A stretch of DNA of 12,099 nucleotides from JALYUA01 sp038229875 (GTDB lineage Bacteria; Acidobacteriota; Thermoanaerobaculia; UBA5066; Gp7-AA6): assembly GCA_038229875.1 (NCBI GenBank), contig JBBROA010000121.1:1-12099 (forward strand), in the 5' to 3' direction. Of this stretch, positions 1-6,191 are shown in pieces; position 1 is the stretch's first letter, and every line of letters starts with the position of its first letter. The position numbers and the translations under genes are program-made. The notes under the pieces were generated by a model that did no database searches, was not told where the DNA came from, and was given only the letters and a program-made list of their open reading frames with translations.

Positions 1-1266
1 AGTGCCGTTCTCGAGCGCAGAGCTGAAGTTGCTCCCCCCGTCGGTCGAGCGGAGATACCGGGTCCCGCCCGCGATCACCGTGTTCGCATCCGTCGGCGAG
101 ACCACGATCGTGTTGTTGTACCAGGACTGATCGGCCAGGTAACGCGGATTCCGGGAGCTCACGGAGGGAAGGTCGGTCCAGGTCGCGCCTCCGTCCACCG
201 TCTTGTAGATGTGCGAGACGATCGTCCCCGTGGGAGGCTTGATCGAGCGGGCGGCGTACAGAACGGACGTGTTCGAAGCAGAAAGAGCCAGCGAAAGGCG
301 CTCATAGGAGGCGTCCACCGGGGCCGCGGTCGGCAGCCCGGAGCTGCGATCGGTCCAGGTCGCGCCCCCGTCGGTCGACTTCAGGACGTGCGCCGTTTTG
401 AACGTGCAGCCTCCCGTTATGCACCACGTGGTCGCGAACAGGTTGCGGGGATCCGTCGGGTCGCGCACGATTTCGGGGACGTCTCCGTATTCAGTGGGCG
501 AGATCACGGTCGACCAGGTCGCGCCGCCGTCGGTCGAACGGAGCGCCCCGCGGCTCGATCCCACCAGCAATTCGTCCGGATTCGTCGGATGCACATTGAT
601 CCGATGGAAGTGTGAGGCGAGGACGGATGAGGGCACCGTCCAGGTCGCGCCTCCGTCCGCCGACCTCAAGAGACCGATTCCGGGGATGCGGTCGATCGTA
701 TAGGCGCCCTCTCCCGTGCCGACGTACACGACGTTCGGAGAGGAGGGCGCGTAGGCGACCGCTCCGACAGAGAGGTCGTTCAATCCGTCGGTGAGCGGGA
801 TCCAGCTCGCACCGTTGTCCGTGGTCTTCCACACTCCCCCGCCCGCCGCTCCTGCCAGCACCGTCCCCGATTCGGTCGGGTGCGGTGCGATACCTGTCAT
901 CCGGCCCGCGCCGTTCGTCGGCCCGAGGGAAACCCAGGTCGATCCGCCGACCGAAAGGGCCGAGCGGCCGCCCCGCCGCCGCTCCTCGTCGCGAAAGCGC
1001 GAGTACTCCGCCGCGACCTTTTCCCGGCGGCGCTCGGGATCGATCCGCCCACTCTCGCCGTGCCGCTTGAGGTAGAGGAGGGCGCGCTCGCGGATCTGCT
1101 CCGGCCCGTCGTCGTCATCCCGCCCGCCGTCGGAGTCGAAAGCCTCAGTGGCCGCGACCGGTCGCTTCGCGGGGCGATGGTCCGCGCGGAGCGAAATCGG
1201 CCCGCTCGAAAGAAGCAGGAGAAAGAGGGCGACGAAGCGCCGCGGGAGGGGTCGAGGTGAGGCCGT
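1..1266 (-). CDS. Exported Asp-box (BNR-type) beta-propeller protein, C-terminus cut off by the window edge
   Basis: The frame is open without a stop from the TAG at 1276-1278 down to base 1, so the 3' end lies outside the window. The first residues form a signal peptide: PLPRR, then hydrophobic FVALFLLLLSSG, then a small-residue cleavage site SLRA at about residue 28. A charged, probably helical segment (about 29-100, DDDGPEQIRERALLYLKRHG and onward) leads into a propeller. The propeller carries six visible Asp-box motifs (S/T-x-D-x-G-x-x-W/F) at about 823-802, 663-640, 537-514, 378-355, 201-178 and 48-25; the last has F instead of W. The family is secreted and includes sialidase-like, Ycf48-like and sortilin-like propellers; no substrate or activity can be assigned. 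No ATG, GTG or TTG exists in frame before ATG 898-900, which is after the signal peptide. I placed the start at ACG 1264-1266 by its position after a -10 element; it could instead be a frameshift joined to ATG 1301-1303. Confidence 0.85.
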
Positions 1267-1272
1267 TGCGGG

Positions 1273-1300
1273 ATTCTAGCTGGAATGAGTGAATTGTGAT
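1273..1300 (-). promoter_or_regulatory. Candidate sigma-70 promoter for the Asp-box gene
   Basis: Read on the minus strand, ATCACA (1300-1295, 4 of 6 to TTGACA) is followed after 16 bases by TAGAAT (1278-1273, 5 of 6 to TATAAT). The expected transcription start, 6-7 bases further on, falls at about 1266, at the beginning of the signal-peptide coding sequence. This leaves essentially no 5' leader. The same TAGAATCCCG string precedes the ABC-F gene. Confidence 0.45.
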
Positions 1301-1316
1301 CATTTCCCGAACGACG

Positions 1317-1351
1317 AAGGTTGAGCGTTCCGCGTTAAGCGTTGAGGGTAA
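1317..1351. repeat. Degenerate 7-bp tandem repeat, about five units
   Basis: On the plus strand the bases divide into AAGGTTG, AGCGTTC, CGCGTTA, AGCGTTG and AGGGTAA. The central three match an NGCGTTN heptamer and the outer two are decayed copies. It lies in the 200-base gap between the Asp-box gene and the small exported protein, and is visibly less GC-rich than the genes around it. Translated antisense it gives peptides such as STLNAERSTF, a pattern I associate with spurious proteins predicted from intergenic heptamer repeats in several bacterial phyla. Confidence 0.6.
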
Positions 1352-1384
1352 AGAATTAAGAGCACAGCCGCAGGAGTCAAAGGC

Positions 1385-1415
1385 AAAAAAGAACCGGGAC
1401 GGATTACGCCGCCCC
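1385..1415 (-). terminator. Intrinsic terminator of the small exported protein gene
   Basis: On the minus strand GGGGCGG (1415-1409) pairs with CCGTCCC (1402-1396) across a six-base loop, giving seven pairs with one G-U. After the short GGTTC (1395-1391) comes a run of six T (1390-1385). It lies 57 bases past the stop codon at 1472 and upstream of the Asp-box gene, so it separates the two transcripts. Confidence 0.75.
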
Positions 1416-1471
1416 GATTCCCGATGCAGCGAATGGAGCGAGGCGGAGCGTCTCCGCTTCACCCCTGAACT

Positions 1472-1786
1472 TCACATCTTTTTCATTTCGCCGACGTGGA
1501 CCCACGTCGCCCACATTTTCCCGTCTTTTTCCATGCCGCGGTAGTGAACGAGGGAGCCTTCCTTCAGCTCACCGCCCTGGACCTTCGTCGCGTCGTTCCA
1601 ATAGATCGAAGCCTCTTTCCCCGCGCTGTCCTTGACCATCATCATCTTGCCGGCCATGTCGAGCTTGGAGATCGTGCCTTCGCTCGCCGGGCCCTTGTCC
1701 TTACCGGCCATCTTTTCGTCGCCGGCGACCGCCACGACCGCCAGACACAGGACAGCCACCAGCGAAAGAGCAAATACCTTCTTCAT
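1472..1786 (-). CDS. Small exported protein of unknown function, possible OB-fold/DUF5666-like
   Basis: 104 residues. The first 21 form a Sec signal peptide: MKK, hydrophobic VFALSLVAVLCLAVV, then AVA before GDE. There is no lipobox cysteine at the cleavage site, so a soluble periplasmic or secreted product is expected. The mature part is short, Lys- and Met-rich, and has a beta-strand pattern: GTISKLDMAGKMMMVKD, then ASIYWNDATKV, GSLVHYRG and WATWVHVGEMKKM. This resembles small OB-fold-like domains in which a 'xGTIxKxD' strand is followed by a charged turn and a second strand. The resemblance is by eye and no function follows from it. The methionines might suggest metal handling, but no recognised metal site is seen. 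AGGAGG (1796-1791) four bases before the ATG supports the start. It is monocistronic, with a terminator at 1385-1415, and diverges from the transporter gene. Confidence 0.85.
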   Translation of the reverse strand: MKKVFALSLVAVLCLAVVAVAGDEKMAGKDKGPASEGTISKLDMAGKMMMVKDSAGKEASIYWNDATKVQGGELKEGSLVHYRGMEKDGKMWATWVHVGEMKKM

Positions 1787-1833
1787 TCATCCTCCTCTGC
1801 CGACGGACGCGAAATTGCGCCGCGGACTTCAAA

Positions 1834-1859
1834 ACAGTGTTTCGAGACGGTGTTTCGAG
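1834..1859. repeat. 13-bp tandem direct repeat, possible operator
   Basis: ACAGTGTTTCGAG (1834-1846) is followed directly by ACGGTGTTTCGAG (1847-1859), 12 of 13 bases identical. A weaker copy, ACCGTGTTCCGGA (1884-1896), shares 9 of 13. A perfect 5-bp inverted repeat CGCCG-aacata-CGGCG (1864-1879) lies between them. All sit between the divergent starts at 1786 and 1979, where a regulator of either gene would bind. Confidence 0.55.
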
Positions 1860-1931
1860 CCTTCGCCGAACATACGGCGCCAGACCGTGTTCCGGATTCT
1901 CTCCGATCACGTCAGGGCGTTCCGGACCAAT

Positions 1932-1960
1932 TTGACACGCTTCCGGGGAGCCCGGATAAT
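1932..1960 (+). promoter_or_regulatory. Near-consensus sigma-70 promoter for the KimA-like transporter
   Basis: TTGACA (1932-1937, perfect -35) is followed by a 17-base spacer and GATAAT (1955-1960, 5 of 6). The predicted transcription start is about G1968, only 11 bases before the TTG at 1979. This argues against any upstream in-frame start such as GTG 1850 or ATG 1496, and implies a very short leader without a Shine-Dalgarno sequence. Confidence 0.75.
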
Positions 1961-1978
1961 CCCCCCCGGCCGCAAACC

Positions 1979-3955
1979 TTGCCAAACACTCTCAAGACAA
2001 TCCTCGTCGGGAAAGCGCGCGATCCGCTGGATCCGCAGATCTTCCACAACGTCACCCTCGTGGCGTTTCTGGCGTGGGTCGGTCTCGGCGCCGACGGGCT
2101 CTCTTCCTCCGCCTACGGTCCGGAGGAGGCCTTCAAGGCTCTGGGCTCCCACGCCTACCTGGCGGTTCTGCTCGCCGCGATGATCGCCGGGACGGTCCTC
2201 ATCATCTCCGCCTGCTACAGCAAGGTGATCGAGCTGTTTCCGGGCGGCGGCGGCGGCTACCTGGTTGCAACCAAGCTCCTCGGGCCGCGTTTTGGAGTGG
2301 TCTCGGGATGCGCGCTCATCGTCGACTACGTGCTCACGATCTCGACGTCCGCGGCGTCCGGCGTGGATCAGATCTTCAGCTTTCTCCCCGAGCACCTGCA
2401 CCATTATCAGTTCGGCTCGAAGCTCGCGATCCTCGCTCTCCTCGTGCTCCTGAACCTGCGTGGGATCAAGGAGAGCGTGACGATCCTCGTTCCGATCTTC
2501 CTGCTTTTCATCGCCACCCACTTCCTGATGATCACGGCGGCGGTCGCGCAGCATTTCTTCGCGCTTCCCACCGTCTTCTCCGGCGCCGTGCACGAGGCGA
2601 AGAACACCTCTGTTTCGCTCGGGTTTGTTCCGATGTTCCTGATCATCCTGCGCGCCTACTCGCTCGGCGGCGGCGCGTACACGGGAATCGAAGCGGTCTC
2701 AAACGGCGTGCAGATTCTTCGCGAGCCGAAAGTGCCCAACGCGAAGCGTACGATGCTTTACATGGCCGTGTCGCTGGCGTTCACCGCCAGCGGAATCATC
2801 CTGGCTTACCTGCTGACGGGATCACGGCCCCATCCGACGAAGGTGATGAACGCGGTGCTCGCGGACCGCGTCTTCGGAGCGTGGACAGTCGGCGGCTTCT
2901 CGATCGGACCGATCCTCGTCGTCGTCACTCTCGTCTCCGCAGGGTGTCTTCTCTTCGTGGCGGCGCAGACCGGCTTCCTGGACGGACCCCGCATCCTCGC
3001 GAACATGGCGACCGATTCGTGGGCTCCCCGGCGGTTCGCGCAGCTCTCGGACCGGCTCGTCACGAACAACGGCATCTGGCTGATGGGGCTCGCGGCTTTC
3101 GCGACCCTCATCTACACCCACGGCGCGGTTTCGTTGCTGCTCGTGATGTACGCGATCAACGTCTTCCTGACGTTCACGTTGACCCTGCTCGGGATGACGC
3201 GGCACTGGTGGGTCGAGCGCGGGACGCGAGGCTGGGTGCGAAATTTCCTGTTGCAGCTCACCGGGCTGCTCCTCTGCGGCTCCATCCTCGTGGTGACGAT
3301 CTACGAGAAGTTCGGGGAAGGCGGGTGGGTGACTGTCGTCGTCACCGCGACCGTGATCGCGGCCGCTTTCGCGGTCAAGCGCCACTACCTCAAAGTGCGG
3401 GAGCAGCTGAGCCGGCTCGACGATCAGCTCCTGAATCTCCCGCTCCACCACGACGCGCCCGCCGAGGCGATTCCGCGGGACGAGCCGGTCGCCGTCCTGC
3501 TCGTCAACGGGTTCTCGGGGCTGGGCGTCCATACGCTACTTTCGATCCAGACCCTGTTTCCGCGCCTTTACAAGAACTACGTCTTCGCCTCGGTCGGCGT
3601 GATCGACTCCTCGCACTTCAAGGGGATCGACGAGATAGAAGCCCTGAAGGCGCAGACGATCGAAGAGGTCGAAAAATACGTGCGCTTCGCTCGCGGGCTC
3701 GGGGGCTTCCGGGCGGAGTCGCGCTACGGGATCGGCACGGAAGCCGTCAGCGCCGTCATCGACGTCTGCGAAAAGATCCGAAAAGAGTTTCCGCGCGCCA
3801 TCTTTTACCTCGGCCAGCTCGTCTTCCAGAACGACAAGTTCTACCACCGCATCCTGCACAACGAGACCGCGTTCGGGATCCAGCGCCGTCTCCAGTTCGC
3901 CGGCCTGCAGGCGATCGTTCTTCCGATCCGGGTGTTGGAGAAGAAAGCGGGTTAG
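1979..3955 (+). CDS. APC-superfamily permease, KimA-like potassium/proton symporter (or amino acid permease)
   Basis: 658 residues from TTG 1979: about twelve membrane helices (about 25-468), then a cytoplasmic C-terminal domain (about 500-658). Features shared with the KimA (YdaO) family are: D39 and Y46 in GADGLSSSAYG of TM1, GGGGGYLVA (89-97), D116-Y117 in LIVDYVLTISTS of TM3, the broken helix GGGAYTGIEAVSNG (230-243), and Y391 in TM10 (MYAINVFLTFT). In B. subtilis KimA the Asp and Tyr at matching spacing in TM1 and TM3 coordinate K+; I recall this from the structural literature. KimA takes up potassium with protons and is shut off by c-di-AMP through its C-terminal domain. Whether this protein binds c-di-AMP cannot be seen, and a general amino acid permease remains possible. 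The start is chosen from the promoter at 1932-1960 and the family's N-terminal length. The gene is transcribed alone and converges on gpsA. Confidence 0.88.
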   Translation: MPNTLKTILVGKARDPLDPQIFHNVTLVAFLAWVGLGADGLSSSAYGPEEAFKALGSHAYLAVLLAAMIAGTVLIISACYSKVIELFPGGGGGYLVATKLLGPRFGVVSGCALIVDYVLTISTSAASGVDQIFSFLPEHLHHYQFGSKLAILALLVLLNLRGIKESVTILVPIFLLFIATHFLMITAAVAQHFFALPTVFSGAVHEAKNTSVSLGFVPMFLIILRAYSLGGGAYTGIEAVSNGVQILREPKVPNAKRTMLYMAVSLAFTASGIILAYLLTGSRPHPTKVMNAVLADRVFGAWTVGGFSIGPILVVVTLVSAGCLLFVAAQTGFLDGPRILANMATDSWAPRRFAQLSDRLVTNNGIWLMGLAAFATLIYTHGAVSLLLVMYAINVFLTFTLTLLGMTRHWWVERGTRGWVRNFLLQLTGLLLCGSILVVTIYEKFGEGGWVTVVVTATVIAAAFAVKRHYLKVREQLSRLDDQLLNLPLHHDAPAEAIPRDEPVAVLLVNGFSGLGVHTLLSIQTLFPRLYKNYVFASVGVIDSSHFKGIDEIEALKAQTIEEVEKYVRFARGLGGFRAESRYGIGTEAVSAVIDVCEKIRKEFPRAIFYLGQLVFQNDKFYHRILHNETAFGIQRRLQFAGLQAIVLPIRVLEKKAG

Positions 3956-3994
3956 GGGGAGGCGTCGGGGTGAGGGGTCAGCACGTCCCCCGGC

Positions 3995-4978
3995 TCACTC
4001 GCTCCGCAGCGTCCTCGTCATGAGCCTGGCCACCGCATCCGCGGGCGGGACATTTTCGTAGAGCACCTGCACGACGGCGTCGGCGATCGGCGACTCCATT
4101 CCGGCCTCGGCCGCCATCCGCGGCACCGCGAGGCACGTCCGCGCTCCTTCGGCCACCTCCGGCATCTTTAGGAGGATCTCGGAAAGGCGTCCGCCGCGGC
4201 CGATCTCTTCTCCGAGCCGGCGGTTGCGCGACTCGCGGCCGGTGCAGGTCAGCAGGAGATCTCCGACGCCGGCGAGCCCGGCGATCGTGCGCGCCTGTCC
4301 GCCGCGCGCCCGAACGATTCGCCCGAGCTCGGCGAGACCCCGCGTGACGAGCGCCGCGATCGTGTTCGGCCCGAAGCCGAGACCCGCCACCACCCCGGCG
4401 GCGATGGCAACGACGTTTTTGAGCGCACCGGCGAGCTCCACACCGACGAGGTCGTCCGAGCTGTAGAGCCGCAGGCGGCCGTCTGAGAACTGACCCTGGA
4501 GCTCCCGGGCCAGGCCCCCGCCCGCGTCGGCGATGACCGCCGCGGTCGGATCGCCCCGCGCGACCCCCTCGGCAAACGTGGGTCCGGAGAGGGCCGCCAC
4601 GGAAGCCTCCGGGCGGTAGGCCAGGATGATCTCGGTCATCCGCAGGAGCGTCTCCGGCTCGATTCCCTTGGCGACGGAGACGTATCGGCTCGCGGTGACC
4701 TTCGCGGGCATCGACTCGAACAGGGTGCGGAAGGAGGCGCAGGGCACGGCGACGAGCGCCGTCTCCGCATAAGCGAGCGCTTCGGAAAGGTCGGATGTGC
4801 CGCGGACGGCGTCGGGAAGCGCGGTCTCGGCAAACCGGCGCGGATGCCGGCGCGTGGACTGGATCAGCGTCGCGACCTCCGGATCGCGGCTCCAGAGAAC
4901 GACGTCGTGTCCCGCGCGGCCGAGGTGGAGCGCGAGCGCCGTGCCCCACGAGCCCGCGCCGAGAACGGTGACTCGCAT
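3995..4978 (-). CDS. gpsA: Glycerol-3-phosphate dehydrogenase [NAD(P)+]
   Basis: 327 residues, a normal length. Reduces dihydroxyacetone phosphate to sn-glycerol-3-phosphate in the cytoplasm, the entry step of phospholipid synthesis. The N-terminal Rossmann fold has GAGSWGTALA (7-16). Further family motifs are VAVPC (76-80), SVAKGIE with K104, LSGPTFA (130-136), the catalytic lysine K187 in AGALKNVVAIAAG, and the C-terminal GVGDLLLTCTGRESRNRRLG (237-256), which carries the glycerol-phosphate binding residues. ATG 4978-4976 overlaps the plsY stop by one base (TGATG), so translation is probably coupled. It is last in the minus-strand run; PlsY immediately upstream uses its product. No T-run terminator is visible between it and the convergent transporter. 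Confidence 0.97.
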   Translation of the reverse strand: MRVTVLGAGSWGTALALHLGRAGHDVVLWSRDPEVATLIQSTRRHPRRFAETALPDAVRGTSDLSEALAYAETALVAVPCASFRTLFESMPAKVTASRYVSVAKGIEPETLLRMTEIILAYRPEASVAALSGPTFAEGVARGDPTAAVIADAGGGLARELQGQFSDGRLRLYSSDDLVGVELAGALKNVVAIAAGVVAGLGFGPNTIAALVTRGLAELGRIVRARGGQARTIAGLAGVGDLLLTCTGRESRNRRLGEEIGRGGRLSEILLKMPEVAEGARTCLAVPRMAAEAGMESPIADAVVQVLYENVPPADAVARLMTRTLRSE

Positions 4979-5568
4979 CAGCGGCCGAGCTTGCGTTCCG
5001 TGCCCGCAGCGAGGCGTTTCAAATTCTCGAGATGCTTGAACACGATCAAGACCGCAGCGAGGGCCGCCGCGATGATCGCGGGAAGAGGCGCCCGGAAGAG
5101 GCCAGCGACCACCGGCAGCAGCGAGAGCGCGACGATCGAGCCGACCGAGACGTACCGCGTGATCGCGACCAGCGCCACGAATGCGCCGACGCAGATCAGT
5201 GCGGGAATCGGCACGAGAGCGACGAACGCGCCGACGGCGGTCGCCACCCCTTTCCCGCCTCGAAAGTCGTAGAACACGGGGAAGACGTGCCCCAGGATCG
5301 CGGCGAGCGCGGCCGCAGCGGCGGCGCGGGGATCGGACGAAACGGTTCGCATCAGGAGCACCGCCGCGGCGCCCTTCGCCACGTCGAAAAGGGCGACCAG
5401 GATCCCGAGCGTCCTGCCATGAGCCCGCAGCACGTTGGTGGCGCCGGCGTTTCCGGAGCCCTCCGAACGGATGTCCTTCCCGGTTTTCAGCCTGACGAGG
5501 AGCACGGCGAACGAGATCGACCCGAGAAGATACGAGAGCGCCACGAAGCCGAGAGAGCGCGCGCTCAC
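4978..5568 (-). CDS. plsY: Acyl-phosphate:glycerol-3-phosphate acyltransferase
   Basis: 196 residues from GTG 5568-5566. A multi-helix inner membrane enzyme that moves the acyl group from acyl-phosphate to glycerol-3-phosphate, giving lysophosphatidic acid. All three family motifs are present: EGSGNAGATNVLR (36-48), FRGGKGVATAVG (102-113) and FKHLENLKRLAAGTERK (177-193). The start is chosen because the protein then begins right before TM1 (LGFVALSYLLGSISFAVLL) and matches the family's length of about 200. The frame stays open far upstream, but that part is shadow coding over thpR. GTG shares a four-base GTGA overlap with the thpR stop, and the stop overlaps the gpsA ATG. The pairing with gpsA places substrate producer and user together. 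Confidence 0.96.
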   Translation of the reverse strand: MSARSLGFVALSYLLGSISFAVLLVRLKTGKDIRSEGSGNAGATNVLRAHGRTLGILVALFDVAKGAAAVLLMRTVSSDPRAAAAAALAAILGHVFPVFYDFRGGKGVATAVGAFVALVPIPALICVGAFVALVAITRYVSVGSIVALSLLPVVAGLFRAPLPAIIAAALAAVLIVFKHLENLKRLAAGTERKLGR

Positions 5569-6191
5569 GCGCTCGCCCCGGCCCTGGCGCCGTCGCGCGC
5601 GAACAACCACTCTGAGATCGGCGTGTGTACCGCGCCGCCGGGCGCGAGCCGGCTGGCGTACAGGACGCAGGCGCCGACCGCGAAGTCGGGAAACTCCCAC
5701 TCCGCCGCGCCCCGCCGGAACCGGTCGACGGCCTCCCGCGGCCACGGGGCGCGCACGCGGGCGAGGGTAACGTGGGGATGTAAGGCGCGATCCTCCCGCT
5801 GCAGCCCGAGACTTCTCGCCGATGTCTCCGCGGCGCCGGCGAGGGCTTCGAGATCCTCGAGCGTCCGCGTGCGAGCGAACCCGAGCCCGAGCACCCGGGC
5901 CGGACCCCGCGGAGGAAAGACGGTGGCGGCGCCCGGGCCGAGGGCCCCGGCCGGGACCGCCCCGGCGGCCGCGGCGAAGCGGCGCGCGAACGTCTCGAGC
6001 GAGCCCGCCGGGGCGTCTCCCAGGAACTTCAGCGTCAGGTGCCACGCAGAGGGGCGGGTCCACGACGCGGCAGGACATCCTGGCCGAAGCGTTTCCACGA
6101 ACTGGCGGGCGCTCTCGGACCAGAGGGGATCCCGCGGAACAGCGACGAATGCCCGGATCGTTTGCGCCGCCGTCTCGGGTGCCTCAGGCAT
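5565..6191 (-). CDS. thpR: RNA 2',3'-cyclic phosphodiesterase (2'-5' RNA ligase family)
   Basis: 208 residues. Belongs to the 2H phosphoesterase family: two HxTL motifs form the active site, here HLTL (51-54, followed by KFLG) and HVTL (140-143, in LHPHVTLARV). Opening strands IRAFVAVP (12-19) are typical. The E. coli relative opens 2',3'-cyclic phosphates and can join 2'-5' RNA ends; the physiological role is unsettled. The Ala/Gly-rich stretch between the motifs (about 70-105) is likely local composition. ATG 6191-6189 lies inside the end of cinA (8-base overlap, ATGCCTGA), and the stop overlaps the plsY GTG. I recall cinA-thpR adjacency as frequent in bacteria, which supports both calls. 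Confidence 0.95.
   Translation of the reverse strand: MPEAPETAAQTIRAFVAVPRDPLWSESARQFVETLRPGCPAASWTRPSAWHLTLKFLGDAPAGSLETFARRFAAAAGAVPAGALGPGAATVFPPRGPARVLGLGFARTRTLEDLEALAGAAETSARSLGLQREDRALHPHVTLARVRAPWPREAVDRFRRGAAEWEFPDFAVGACVLYASRLAPGGAVHTPISEWLFARDGARAGASA

Noticed and set aside
1353..1380. TTGACT with TAATTC 16 bases on, minus strand, as a promoter for the propeller gene
   Set aside because: The -35 is good but the -10 matches only 2 of 6. The ATCACA/TAGAAT pair nearer the gene is better.
1443..1457. Perfect hairpin GCGGAG-CGT-CTCCGC just past the small exported gene
   Set aside because: It lacks a T-run; the real terminator is the next hairpin at 1396-1415. It may only assist termination or stabilise the 3' end.
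1145..1462. Minus-strand open frame of 105 codons beginning MKRRRSASLHS
   Set aside because: It crosses the terminator and the heptamer repeat, has no domain, and its end is out of frame with the clear signal peptide and propeller. Its only use is as the possible ATG donor in the frameshift model.
1496..1978. Upstream extension of the transporter frame to ATG 1496 or GTG 1850
   Set aside because: It would run antisense through the small exported protein and the divergent promoter region; the promoter at 1932-1960 lies downstream of both starts.
1787..1978. c-di-AMP (ydaO) riboswitch ahead of the KimA-like gene
   Set aside because: The predicted transcript start leaves only about 11 bases of leader, and I see no conserved riboswitch core in the region.
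3970..3998. Possible bidirectional terminator between the transporter and gpsA (GTGAGGGG ... CCCC ... CTCAC)
   Set aside because: The stem is interrupted, overlaps the gpsA stop codon and has no T-run in either direction; too weak to annotate.
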